A DNA stretch of 7,237 nucleotides, taken from an uncultured Novosphingobium sp. (GTDB lineage: Bacteria; Pseudomonadota; Alphaproteobacteria; Sphingomonadales; Sphingomonadaceae). The stretch lies in NCBI GenBank assembly GCA_937860195.1, contig CALMBN010000133.1:1-7237 (forward strand), in the 5' to 3' direction. The notes under the pieces are model-generated. The model was not told the DNA's origin. It did not search any database and saw only the letters and a list, made by a program, of their open reading frames with translations. The position numbers were made by a program, and so were the translations under genes. How positions within the stretch are numbered: position 1 is the stretch's first letter; the number at the start of each line of letters is the position of its first letter. This document shows positions 1 to 6,148 of this stretch, one piece after another.

Positions 1-1893
1 CCCAATTCCAGCCACGGCGGCGGAATCAGCCGCAAGATCAGCTCGGGCACTGACCGCAAACGGCTCAAGACGATCATTGCAGAGCTCGATCTGCCCAAAT
101 CGATGGGCTGCATTGTCCGCACGGCTGGCCTCAGCCGCACCAAGACCGAAATCAAGCGCGATTTCGATTACCTCGCCCGCCTCTGGGACGGGATTCGCGA
201 GACCACGCTGGGCAGTACCGCCCCGGCTCTGATCCATTCGGACAGCGATCTGATCAAGCGCGCGATCCGCGATATCTACAACAAGGAAATCGAAGACGTC
301 GTTGTTGAGGGCGAAGGCGGTTATCGCGCTGCGCGCGATTTCATGAAACTGCTGATGCCGAGCCACGCCAAGCGGGTGAAGCACTATGCTGATCCGGTTC
401 CATTGTTCCAACGCTATGGCGCAGAAGACCAGCTGACCGCGATGTACGATCCTGAAGTGCAGCTTAAATCGGGCGGCTATATCGTGATCAATCCGACCGA
501 GGCACTGGTCTCGATCGACATCAACTCGGGCCGCTCGACCAAGGAGCACGGGATCGAGGCGACCGCGCTCAACACCAACCTTGAAGCGGCGCGCGAAATT
601 GCCCGCCAGTTGCGACTGCGCGACATGGCCGGTCTGGTTGTGATCGATTTCATCGACATGGAATACAACAACAACGTCCGTAAGGTCGAAAAGGCAATGA
701 AGGACGCGCTCAAGAACGACCGCGCCCGAATCCAGGTTGGCCGTATTTCAAGCTTTGGGCTGATGGAAATGAGCCGCCAGCGCCTGCGCACCGGGGTACT
801 TGAAGCGACCACGCGCGGCTGTCCGCACTGCGACGGCACAGGCCTTGTCCGCACCGCTTCAAGCGCCGGACTTTCGGCACTGCGGCAGATCGAGGATGAA
901 GCGGCCAAGGGCCGGGGTTCGGTGATCTCGCTTTTTGCAAGCACCGAAGCGGCAGTCTATCTGCTCAACGCCAAACGTTCAGATCTGGCCGAAATCGAAG
1001 AACGCTATGGCGTGCGGGTCGAGGTTCTGCCCGAGGGTGAAAACGAAGGGGCGAAAATGCGCGTCGGCTCGTCCGGCCCGCGGCCCGAATTCACCCCGAA
1101 GTTCGAGCAGATCGTGATCGAAGACACCGATGACGACGTGATCGAGGACGAGGACGAGGGCGACGAGCTCAATGCCGACGAACGCAGCGACGGTGGCGAT
1201 GATCGCGGCAAACGCCGCAGCCGGAGCCGCAGTCGCCGCCGGGGCGGCCGCGGCCGCGACGACGAACGTGGCCCGCGTGAGGAAACTTCAGCAGATAACG
1301 ACTCTGAACCAGGAGACGACGAAGCCGGTCGAAGTGACCCGGGTGACCATGTTGAAGGCGAAGACGGCGATGCTCCGCGCAAAAAGCGGCGGCGCGGCCG
1401 CCGTCGGCGTGGCGGTCGCGGGCGCGGTGACGGCGAAGGCGAAGGGAACGTCGAAGGCGAGAACGCTGGCGAGGCCAACGACGCAGCAGTCGATGCAGAT
1501 GTTGAAGTCGCTGCGGTGGCCAGCGAGCCGATTGTCGATGAAGCGCCCGCCAAGCCCAAACGCACGCGCCGCAAAAAGACTGATACGGTTGAGGGAGCTG
1601 CGGAGATTGAAATTGAAGCCGCTGCCGAGGAGCCTGCCGAACTGGTTGCTGTCGAAGCTTCAGCCAAGCCAAAGCGGACCCGCAAGAAAGTTGCCGAAGC
1701 TGTCGTGGAAGAACCCCCTGTTGTCGAAGTGATGGCGGCAGAGGTTCCCGAAAAGCCCAAGCGCAGCCGCAAGAAGGCCGTGGCAGCTGATGCGACGCCA
1801 GAGATGGCCGAAACAACAAGCGAAACCGGCGAAGACGATGCTGGATCACCCCGCAAAGGTTGGTGGCAGAGAACTTTCGCTAACAAAGACTGA
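1..1893 (+). CDS. rne: Ribonuclease E (5' partial): endoribonuclease and degradosome scaffold
   Basis: RNase E makes the initial cuts in mRNA decay and processes rRNA and tRNA precursors; its C-terminal tail usually scaffolds an RNA degradosome. The frame is open from base 1, so the start lies outside the window and 630 residues are visible; the ATG at 103 is internal. Residues below count from base 1. The first residues (HGGGISRKI, then MGCIVRTAG at 35-43) belong to the S1/5'-sensor part of the catalytic half. The DNase I-like domain has SIDINSGR with D173 and N175, and VIDFIDM with D216, matching the metal-binding D303, N305 and D346 of E. coli RNase E. The Zn-link cysteines are C274 and C277 in CPHCDGTG. 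From about residue 370 the protein is low-complexity: an acidic stretch, Arg-rich blocks at about 403-419 and 460-474, three Lys/Arg repeats, and an end with GWWQRTF (620-626). Family and frame are certain. The tail's partners cannot be predicted here. Confidence 0.97.
   Translation, partial: PNSSHGGGISRKISSGTDRKRLKTIIAELDLPKSMGCIVRTAGLSRTKTEIKRDFDYLARLWDGIRETTLGSTAPALIHSDSDLIKRAIRDIYNKEIEDVVVEGEGGYRAARDFMKLLMPSHAKRVKHYADPVPLFQRYGAEDQLTAMYDPEVQLKSGGYIVINPTEALVSIDINSGRSTKEHGIEATALNTNLEAAREIARQLRLRDMAGLVVIDFIDMEYNNNVRKVEKAMKDALKNDRARIQVGRISSFGLMEMSRQRLRTGVLEATTRGCPHCDGTGLVRTASSAGLSALRQIEDEAAKGRGSVISLFASTEAAVYLLNAKRSDLAEIEERYGVRVEVLPEGENEGAKMRVGSSGPRPEFTPKFEQIVIEDTDDDVIEDEDEGDELNADERSDGGDDRGKRRSRSRSRRRGGRGRDDERGPREETSADNDSEPGDDEAGRSDPGDHVEGEDGDAPRKKRRRGRRRRGGRGRGDGEGEGNVEGENAGEANDAAVDADVEVAAVASEPIVDEAPAKPKRTRRKKTDTVEGAAEIEIEAAAEEPAELVAVEASAKPKRTRKKVAEAVVEEPPVVEVMAAEVPEKPKRSRKKAVAADATPEMAETTSETGEDDAGSPRKGWWQRTFANKD
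1552..1776 (+). repeat. Three Lys/Arg-rich KPKR(T/S)R(R)KK repeats in the RNase E tail
   Basis: The C-terminal tail of RNase E encodes three near-identical basic motifs: KPKRTRRKK (1552-1578), KPKRTRKK (1666-1689) and KPKRSRKK (1753-1776). They are separated by Ala/Glu/Val-rich acidic linkers of about 21 to 29 residues. The codons differ between copies (for example aagcccaaacgc and aagccaaagcgg), so the peptide has been kept rather than the DNA recently duplicated. Basic motifs of this kind in RNase E tails usually bind RNA; that role is inferred here. Confidence 0.8.
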
Positions 1894-1918
1894 CCGTCAG
1901 TCAAATTGGCAAGCAATC

Positions 1919-1955
1919 GGGGCGGCGCTGGAAATCCAGCGTCGCCCCATTGCAT
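1919..1955 (+). terminator. Intrinsic-type terminator after rne
   Basis: An inverted repeat begins 25 nt after the rne stop codon. The left arm GGGGCGGCGCTGG (1919-1931) pairs with CCAGCGTCGCCCC (1936-1948) over 13 positions, with one G-U wobble and an AAAT loop. The following bases (ATTGCATTCT) are T-containing but not a clean T-run, so termination may be imperfect. Its place between rne and an SDR gene with its own ribosome binding site supports the call. Confidence 0.65.
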
Positions 1956-2032
1956 TCTAACAATAGTTACAATTACGCCTTGCAACCACACTCTCCTCCG
2001 CGCAAATTGACGCAACCAAGGAGAGGTAGATC

Positions 2033-2938
2033 ATGCAGGAATTCGCTGGCCAACTGGCTTTCATTACCGGCGGCGCTTCAGGCGCGGGGCTGGGGCAAGC
2101 CAAGGTTTTCGGCCGCACCGGCTGCCGGATTGTCATTGCCGATATCCGTCAGCAGGCCATCGACCAGGCCGTTGCAGAGTTGAAAGCCGAGGGAATCGCG
2201 GCTCACGGCATCCAGCTCGATATCACCGACCGCGCCGCTTATGCTGCGGCGGCAAACGAGGTTGAAGCAGTGTTCGGGCAAGCCCCGACGCTGTTGTTCA
2301 ACACCGCAGGGGTCAACAATTTCGGACCGATCGAGAGAACCACTTATGGCGATTTTGACTGGCTGATCGGGGTCAACTTGGGCGGTGTAATCAATGGCAT
2401 GGTAACCTTCGTGCCGCGGATGATTGCGAGCGGCAAGCCGGGCCACGTGGTCACGGTAGCATCGCTTGGCGGCTTCACTGGATCGGCGCTTGCAGGCCCC
2501 TATTCTGCGGCCAAAGCGGCAGTGGTCAACCTGATGGAGGGGTACCGTCAAGGCCTTGAGAAATATGGGATCGGCGTTTCGGTGGTTTGCCCTGCAAATA
2601 TCAAATCGAACATCGCCGAAGCGACCCTGACCCGCACCGCGGCCTATGGCGAGACCGGCTATGTCGAAGGCGAGGCGGCAATTGCCTCGCTCAACTCGAT
2701 CTATCAGCACGGGATGGAGCCTGAAGTCCTCGCCGCGCATGTGATGAAGGGTGTTCAGGACAATTCGCTCTACATCATCCCCTACCCAGAAACGAAAGAC
2801 ATGCTTGCGGCGCACTTCGCTCAGATCGTCGATTCGATCCCTGGCATCGAAACTGACCCGGAGGGCGCAAAGCAGCGGATCGATGCCCTGATGGCCTGGG
2901 CTCAGGGCGGAGCGAAAGTATTCACCGAGGGACGTTGA
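2033..2938 (+). CDS. Classical short-chain dehydrogenase/reductase (SDR), NAD(P)-dependent
   Basis: This is a 301-residue soluble oxidoreductase of the classical SDR family, which interconverts alcohols and ketones using NAD(P)(H); the substrate cannot be read from the sequence. The Rossmann cofactor motif TGGASGAG is at residues 12-19. D37, at the end of the second strand, suggests a preference for NAD(H). D63 in LDITD contacts the adenine, and NTAG (90-93) replaces the usual NNAG. The catalytic tetrad is complete: N115, S144, Y157 and K161 (YSAAK). The usual PG after strand 6 is PA here (187-188). About 40 to 50 residues beyond the roughly 250-residue core form a mostly helical C-terminal extension. 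The start is set by AAGGAGAGG at 2018-2026, ideally spaced from the ATG at 2033. The gene converges on the methyltransferase gene, with only 8 nt between their stops. Confidence 0.93.
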   Translation: MQEFAGQLAFITGGASGAGLGQAKVFGRTGCRIVIADIRQQAIDQAVAELKAEGIAAHGIQLDITDRAAYAAAANEVEAVFGQAPTLLFNTAGVNNFGPIERTTYGDFDWLIGVNLGGVINGMVTFVPRMIASGKPGHVVTVASLGGFTGSALAGPYSAAKAAVVNLMEGYRQGLEKYGIGVSVVCPANIKSNIAEATLTRTAAYGETGYVEGEAAIASLNSIYQHGMEPEVLAAHVMKGVQDNSLYIIPYPETKDMLAAHFAQIVDSIPGIETDPEGAKQRIDALMAWAQGGAKVFTEGR

Positions 2939-2946
2939 AGAGCGGC

Positions 2947-3579
2947 CTAGCCTGCCTTCACAGCTTCACCCCATTCCATCCATCCGGCCCAACGCGGGGT
3001 TTTGGGGGCGTAGCGCTCACCCTGTGTGGCAGAAGTGAAGCCATTGGCGATTATCGCACTGGTCACCGGTCGAGCCAGATGACAACCGCCGGCGAGGCGT
3101 TTCCACAACGGTTCGATCCGGTTCTGCCATTTCCGCACGGGCAAGTCGGGTGATTGTCCATGCTCGGCATAAAGCAGCTTTCCGCCGGGCTTCAGAATTC
3201 GGCGCAGTTCGCTGAGCGTTTGCTCAGGGCTGCCGACGGAACACAGTGTGAAAGTGCAAACCACGCAGTCAAAACTGCTATCGCCGAAGGGGATCTGCTC
3301 ACCAAAACCTTGCCGGATATCGGTTTGCCAGCCCTTCCCGGCGGCTTCGGCGCGGGCGTAGTCCAGTCCTTTGCCGGATGGATCAAGTCCGGCATAGCTG
3401 GTGATCTTCCCGGGATCATAGAACTGCTGATTGATCCCTCCACCGCAGCCAATCTCAAACACCGCGCCACTGGCCAGCGGCACCACCTTTTCACGCAGCG
3501 CGGCAATTGCGGGGCTGGAGCAGGCGCATTTGATGAAGCGCGGCACAAATTGCTCGTCATACCAATTTGCGAAACCCAT
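2947..3579 (-). CDS. Class I SAM-dependent methyltransferase (methyltransferase type 11-like)
   Basis: This is a 210-residue soluble methyltransferase that would transfer a methyl group from S-adenosylmethionine to an unknown acceptor. Motif I is FEIGCGGG (41-48). D66 in GLDPS is the acidic ribose-binding position. FDCVVCTFTLC (103-113) is motif II, with D104. LKPGGKLLYAEH (129-140) is the motif III region. GCHLARP (165-171) resembles the GCHL segment of METTL7-like and bacterial phospholipid or small-molecule methyltransferases, but this does not fix the substrate. The frame runs upstream to an ATG at 3666. The start at 3579 is preferred because GGAGGGG (3585-3591, minus strand) lies 5 nt upstream and because MGFANWYDEQFVPRF is a typical N-terminus for this family. 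The gene stands alone, convergent with the SDR and divergent from the helix-turn-helix gene at 3757. Confidence 0.9.
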   Translation of the reverse strand: MGFANWYDEQFVPRFIKCACSSPAIAALREKVVPLASGAVFEIGCGGGINQQFYDPGKITSYAGLDPSGKGLDYARAEAAGKGWQTDIRQGFGEQIPFGDSSFDCVVCTFTLCSVGSPEQTLSELRRILKPGGKLLYAEHGQSPDLPVRKWQNRIEPLWKRLAGGCHLARPVTSAIIANGFTSATQGERYAPKTPRWAGWMEWGEAVKAG

Positions 3580-3756
3580 GCTTGCCCCTCCATCCAACAG
3601 TGCCTGCACCTGCTTGCCACAACGGCGGACGATTGAAAGGCTTAACCGGCTCCCGCGAATTGCCACGGACTTCTCGGCAATCGACCTGGCGAACCGGTGC
3701 CTCAGTGAACAAACCTATTTGCTACCAGATCACATGGGGCTAGGCTGGTCTTTGCC
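3580..3756. promoter_or_regulatory. Divergent intergenic region with a 6-bp inverted repeat
   Basis: This 177-bp non-coding stretch separates the methyltransferase gene (leftward) from the first helix-turn-helix gene (rightward), so it should hold promoters for both. ATTGCC (3659-3664) and GGCAAT (3676-3681) form a perfect 6-bp dyad with an 11-bp spacer and 17 bp between half-site centres. That size would suit a dimeric regulator. AACCGG also occurs directly repeated at 3644-3649 and 3692-3697. Which protein binds, if any, is unknown; the product of the adjacent gene is the obvious candidate. Confidence 0.35.
3719..3746 (+). promoter_or_regulatory. Candidate promoter for the 3757 helix-turn-helix gene
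   Basis: TTGCTA (3719-3724) and TAGGCT (3741-3746) are separated by 16 bp, a layout like the candidate promoter ahead of sdhB (TTGCCC, 16 bp, TAGAGA). Transcription would start at about 3752-3754, only a few bases before the ATG at 3757. That would give a nearly leaderless message and would fit the lack of a clear Shine-Dalgarno sequence. The -10 match to consensus is poor, so this is a weak prediction. Confidence 0.25.
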
Positions 3757-4266
3757 ATGCTCGATATTGTCAAACAGACTGCGCTGCTTGATGCCCTGAC
3801 GGGCAAGCAGAGAGAGGTGCTGGCGCTGGTGGCAGAAGGCATGACGAGCAAGGAAATTGCCCGGAAATTGGTCGTTTCCGAAAGCGCAGTCAATCAACGC
3901 ATTGAGGTTGTGAGGCAGCGTCTTGGTGGAATGTCGCGCGCACAGATTGCCCGGACATATCGCCGGACCAGCACGCTCGTTTTGACCATTCCAACCAGTA
4001 ATTCTCTTACAGGTAAGACAAACCAGCTTTTGCAGAAAACCAACCTGGAGCAGCAACTGCAGCCGGAGGGTGTCGAGGACACTGTGCTCACAAGCGGCGG
4101 CGAATTCGGCGTGTTGCAGCCCTCCACCCTACCCTCCTTGCTCCACGGTCAGGATACGAAGCTTGTTCGCACTGCGGCAGTTGTCGTTATTGCGGTTGGA
4201 TTGATCGCATTGACTGTGCTCGTGCTGGTTGCCGGACAGACCCTGGCAGGGGTTCTGCCGGGATGA
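3757..4266 (+). CDS. Membrane-anchored LuxR/GerE-type helix-turn-helix regulator, first paralog
   Basis: This 169-residue protein is probably a membrane-tethered DNA-binding regulator. Residues 14-70 form a LuxR/GerE-type helix-turn-helix: LTGKQREVLALVAEGMT, then SKEIARKL, with recognition helix SESAVNQRIEVVRQRLGG (41-58). No receiver, PAS or ligand domain precedes it. A polar, Gln/Ser/Thr-rich linker (about 71-136) leads to one hydrophobic helix (about 139-160) and a short tail ending at VLPG. With a cytoplasmic HTH, the C-terminus would be outside. The usual LuxR-family order, HTH at the C-terminus, is thus reversed. The HTH shares 37 of 56 residues (hand count) with the product at 4745. 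The start has no strong Shine-Dalgarno sequence, but no other in-frame ATG lies close upstream. The stop overlaps the next start as ATGA, implying translational coupling. Domain calls are firm; the regulatory role is inferred and the targets are unknown. Confidence 0.88.
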   Translation: MLDIVKQTALLDALTGKQREVLALVAEGMTSKEIARKLVVSESAVNQRIEVVRQRLGGMSRAQIARTYRRTSTLVLTIPTSNSLTGKTNQLLQKTNLEQQLQPEGVEDTVLTSGGEFGVLQPSTLPSLLHGQDTKLVRTAAVVVIAVGLIALTVLVLVAGQTLAGVLPG

Positions 4267-4718
4267 CTGCGTTCCACGATGGCACGGCAGTCGCCCTGAT
4301 CTGGCTGGGCGCATTGCCGACTTTGCTCTGGTGGGGCGATCAGTTGATCCGGCGCACGTCCTTAGTCGTCAGTGGGTATATTTTCGCCTGCGCCGCCTTG
4401 CCGGGCTTGCTCGATAGTGCGCTGCCTCCAATCTCGCTGTTCGCGGTTGAAGCGCTGCTGTTCCTGTTCTTGATGCACCTTGTCTATTCAGCTGACCGCA
4501 AATTTCCAATGATTCTGGCCGCAGTGGCGTTGATCGGGTTGATTGCGCGAGCGCTCCAGCAACTGTCTTTGGTTATCGCCGAATTTGAGATGCTGACGCT
4601 AACGAATGAGGCTGGCTTGCTTTTGCTCTTCGCGCTGTTGGTGGCCACAGCAGCCCTTGCGAGGCGGAACCGGATCAAGCAGCCTGAGACGATTGCCCCG
4701 GAGGGCAGCTTGCGATAG
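4263..4718 (+). CDS. Small multi-spanning membrane protein between the two HTH regulators
   Basis: I do not recognise this 151-residue family. Hydrophobic segments at about residues 8-24, 33-50, 57-76, 82-98 and 116-134 predict four or five membrane helices. A basic tail follows (RRNRIKQ, 134-140), probably cytoplasmic. No catalytic motif, cofactor ligand cluster or transporter signature is evident. Charged residues within or beside the membrane part include D26, D51, E63, D78 and E107. The start codon overlaps the stop of the first regulator gene (ATGA at 4263), and the second regulator gene begins 26 nt after its stop, so the three are probably co-transcribed. The position suggests a functional partner of the membrane-anchored regulators, for example a sensor or stability partner; this is inference from context only. 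The ATGA junction, the consistent hydrophobicity and the conserved tight spacing make a real gene very likely. Confidence 0.8.
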   Translation: MTAFHDGTAVALIWLGALPTLLWWGDQLIRRTSLVVSGYIFACAALPGLLDSALPPISLFAVEALLFLFLMHLVYSADRKFPMILAAVALIGLIARALQQLSLVIAEFEMLTLTNEAGLLLLFALLVATAALARRNRIKQPETIAPEGSLR

Positions 4719-4744
4719 CTGTCGGTGGCTTCAAGAGGATAGTC

Positions 4745-5272
4745 ATGGCCCGCGTCGTCCATTCGTTGCCAAAGCTTACGCGCAAGCAGCGCGATGTGAT
4801 GGCTTTGGTGGCCGACAATCGCACCAGCAAGGAAATCGCCGCCCGGCTTGATATTTCCGAAAGCGCGGTCAACCAGCGGATCGAGATGATCCGGGCGCGG
4901 CTCGGCGGACTGCCGCGTGGCGAATTGGCCCGGCTTTATCGACTTGAATATGCGCCCGAACCGGACTCTGTGGCAGCGCCCGATCAAACGTGGCAGAAAA
5001 TTCATCTTCCTGAAGTCGCGCTTACTGCGCAGTTGGCGAGTGCGGATGGTATCCCATCGACGCCGCCCTTCGGGTCGCAATCGACTGAGATTGAATTAGG
5101 GGATGGGTCGCAACTAACCGCCTTTTTCTTCGCGGAAGAGAAAGCCTGGCCGGGGCGCGGAGGACGCGCCCCGGCCTTTTCGCGGTTTGGCCCGATCGCT
5201 CTGATTGTTTTGGCCGCACTCATCATCGCGGTTGGAGTCACAAATGCGCTAGGTCCGGTGGGCGGGGGATGA
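4745..5272 (+). CDS. Membrane-anchored LuxR/GerE-type helix-turn-helix regulator, second paralog
   Basis: This 175-residue protein has the same layout as the product at 3757. The N-terminal HTH is at residues 11-66 (LTRKQRDVMALVADNRT, SKEIAARL, recognition helix SESAVNQRIEMIRARLGG). A long linker (about 67-148) follows, then one hydrophobic helix (about 150-168) and a Gly-rich end (GPVGGG). HTH identity to the first paralog is 37 of 56 by hand count, whereas the linkers show no obvious similarity, as expected after an old duplication with selection on DNA binding and anchoring. The canonical His of the LuxR recognition helix is Gln in both (AVNQR). The start is supported by AGAGGA (4734-4739), 5 nt before the ATG. 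It lies 26 nt after the membrane-protein gene, probably in one operon. The linker codons contain two consecutive hairpins (5122-5180), the second terminator-like. The regulatory function is inferred. Confidence 0.88.
   Translation: MARVVHSLPKLTRKQRDVMALVADNRTSKEIAARLDISESAVNQRIEMIRARLGGLPRGELARLYRLEYAPEPDSVAAPDQTWQKIHLPEVALTAQLASADGIPSTPPFGSQSTEIELGDGSQLTAFFFAEEKAWPGRGGRAPAFSRFGPIALIVLAALIIAVGVTNALGPVGGG
5122..5144 (+). other. Hairpin inside the second HTH gene, upstream member of a tandem pair
   Basis: CTTTTTCTTC (5122-5131) and GAAGAGAAAG (5135-5144) can pair over 10 positions with one G-U wobble and a GCG triloop. The hairpin lies in the linker codons and ends 3 nt before the larger GC hairpin that follows. 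Confidence 0.5.
5148..5180 (+). terminator. Terminator-like hairpin with TTTT inside the coding region
   Basis: GGCCGGGGCGCG (5148-5159) and CGCGCCCCGGCC (5165-5176) form a perfect 12-bp, all-GC stem with loop GAGGA, followed directly by TTTT (5177-5180). This is the shape of an intrinsic terminator, but it sits in frame at about codons 135-146 of the second HTH gene, just before the membrane-helix codons. The frame is real, because the membrane helix after it matches the architecture of the first paralog. It could attenuate full-length expression, or simply be a GC-rich way to encode PGRGGRAP. On the other strand no T-run follows the stem. Confidence 0.5.
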
Positions 5273-5290
5273 AATTTTCCAGGCCCCTCC

Positions 5291-5318
5291 TTGCCCCGCT
5301 GCGCTGATTCGCTAGAGA
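5291..5318 (+). promoter_or_regulatory. Candidate promoter for the sdhB operon
   Basis: TTGCCC (5291-5296) and TAGAGA (5313-5318) are separated by 16 bp in the 91-bp gap between the second HTH gene and sdhB. The predicted transcript start near 5325 would leave a leader of about 40 nt containing a modest Shine-Dalgarno sequence (CAGGGA, 5350-5355). The match to a housekeeping promoter is partial, so confidence is low. Confidence 0.3.
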
Positions 5319-5363
5319 CAAGCAAATTGCGGATAGGTTGACCGCGAGCAAACAGGGACAAAC

Positions 5364-6146
5364 ATGGCCAGCTTCACACTTCCTGCCAACAGCAAGATCA
5401 GCGGCGAAGGCACCTTGCACAAGACTGAGGGCGCTTCGCGGGTCAAGAAGTTCACGGTCTATCGATATGATCCTGATAGCGGCAAGAGCCCGCACTACGA
5501 TGTGTTTGAGATCGATCTCGACGCTTGCGGACCGATGGTGCTTGATGCGCTGATCAAGATGAAGTCAGAAATGGACCCAAGCCTGACTTTTCGCCGCTCG
5601 TGCCGCGAAGGGATTTGTGGTTCCTGCGCAATGAACATGAACGGCCGCAACGGCCTGGCCTGCACAACGGCGATTGAAGATCTTTCGGGCGACATCAAGA
5701 TCACTCCCCTGCCCGCGATGGACGTCATCAAGGATCTGGTCCCGGATTTCACTCACTTCTATGCCCAGTACTCTTCGATCCGGCCTTGGCTGCAAACCGT
5801 CAGTACCACTCCGTCAGGCAAGGAACGGCTGCAATCGCCGCAGCAGCGCGAAAAGCTGGATGGGCTCTACGAATGCATCCTGTGTGCTTGCTGCTCAACG
5901 TCGTGCCCCAGTTATTGGTGGAACAGTGACAAGTTTCTTGGCCCGGCGATCCTGCTTCAGGCCTACCGTTGGCTGGCCGACAGCCGCGATGAGATGACCG
6001 GCGAACGGCTTGACGATCTGGAAGACCCGTTCCGGCTCTATCGCTGCCACACGATCATGAATTGCGCCAACGTCTGCCCCAAAGGCCTCAGCCCCGCGCG
6101 CGCGATTGCCGAAATCAAAAAGCTGCAGGCCGAACGGCACGTCTGA
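5364..6146 (+). CDS. sdhB: Succinate dehydrogenase iron-sulfur subunit (complex II)
   Basis: SdhB carries electrons from the flavin of SdhA through three iron-sulfur centres to ubiquinone, linking the TCA cycle to respiration at the inner face of the cytoplasmic membrane. All ligands are present in 260 residues. The N-terminal ferredoxin-like domain has C80, C85, C88 and C100 for [2Fe-2S]. The C-terminal domain has C171, C174, C177 and C238 for [4Fe-4S], and C181, C228 and C234 for [3Fe-4S]. Quinone-site residues are recognisable in CPSYWWN (P182, W185, W186) and H229. Length is normal for the alphaproteobacterial/mitochondrial type. CAGGGA (5350-5355) supports the ATG. sdhC, sdhD and sdhA, which often precede sdhB in one operon, are not upstream here; their place is taken by the regulator cassette. 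The thioesterase gene follows after 2 nt. Confidence 0.98.
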   Translation: MASFTLPANSKISGEGTLHKTEGASRVKKFTVYRYDPDSGKSPHYDVFEIDLDACGPMVLDALIKMKSEMDPSLTFRRSCREGICGSCAMNMNGRNGLACTTAIEDLSGDIKITPLPAMDVIKDLVPDFTHFYAQYSSIRPWLQTVSTTPSGKERLQSPQQREKLDGLYECILCACCSTSCPSYWWNSDKFLGPAILLQAYRWLADSRDEMTGERLDDLEDPFRLYRCHTIMNCANVCPKGLSPARAIAEIKKLQAERHV

Positions 6147-6148
6147 TC

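Noticed and set aside
1172..1732. A 186-codon forward frame overlapping the RNase E tail
   Set aside because: It is an alternative-frame reading of the same low-complexity DNA, giving an Ala/Lys/Arg-rich product with no family features.
1950..2008. Possible promoters for the SDR gene (TTGCAT at 1950, TTGCAA at 1980)
   Set aside because: No acceptable -10 element was found at 16-18 bp, or the predicted start would fall on the ribosome binding site. A promoter probably exists but cannot be placed.
1005..2015. A 336-codon open frame on the minus strand across the RNase E tail
   Set aside because: It is antisense to the repetitive Glu/Arg/Ala-rich tail. Its product is low-complexity Ser/Arg/Pro, and it has no domain and no ribosome binding site. 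It is a GC-rich shadow frame.
3154..3636. A 160-codon forward frame opposite the methyltransferase gene
   Set aside because: It is antisense to a gene with clear SAM-binding motifs; the forward product has no recognisable features.
3580..3666. N-terminal extension of the methyltransferase to an ATG at 3666
   Set aside because: The 29 extra residues do not resemble the family, and a strong GGAGGGG ribosome binding site lies 5 nt before the internal ATG at 3579.
3702..4872. Two similar minus-strand frames (3702-3893 and 4675-4872) that look like a paralogous pair
   Set aside because: They lie opposite the two HTH domains and resemble each other only because the sense-strand genes are paralogs.
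3585..5290. Shared GCCCCTCC at 3584-3591 and 5283-5290 as a possible common regulatory site
   Set aside because: Only 8 bp match, and the first copy is the complement of the methyltransferase ribosome binding site, so chance is the simpler explanation.
6062..6148. Longer thioesterase start at ATG 6062
   Set aside because: It lies entirely within sdhB in another frame and would add a Arg/Gln-rich segment atypical of hotdog thioesterases. GTG 6149, just after the sdhB stop, fits better.
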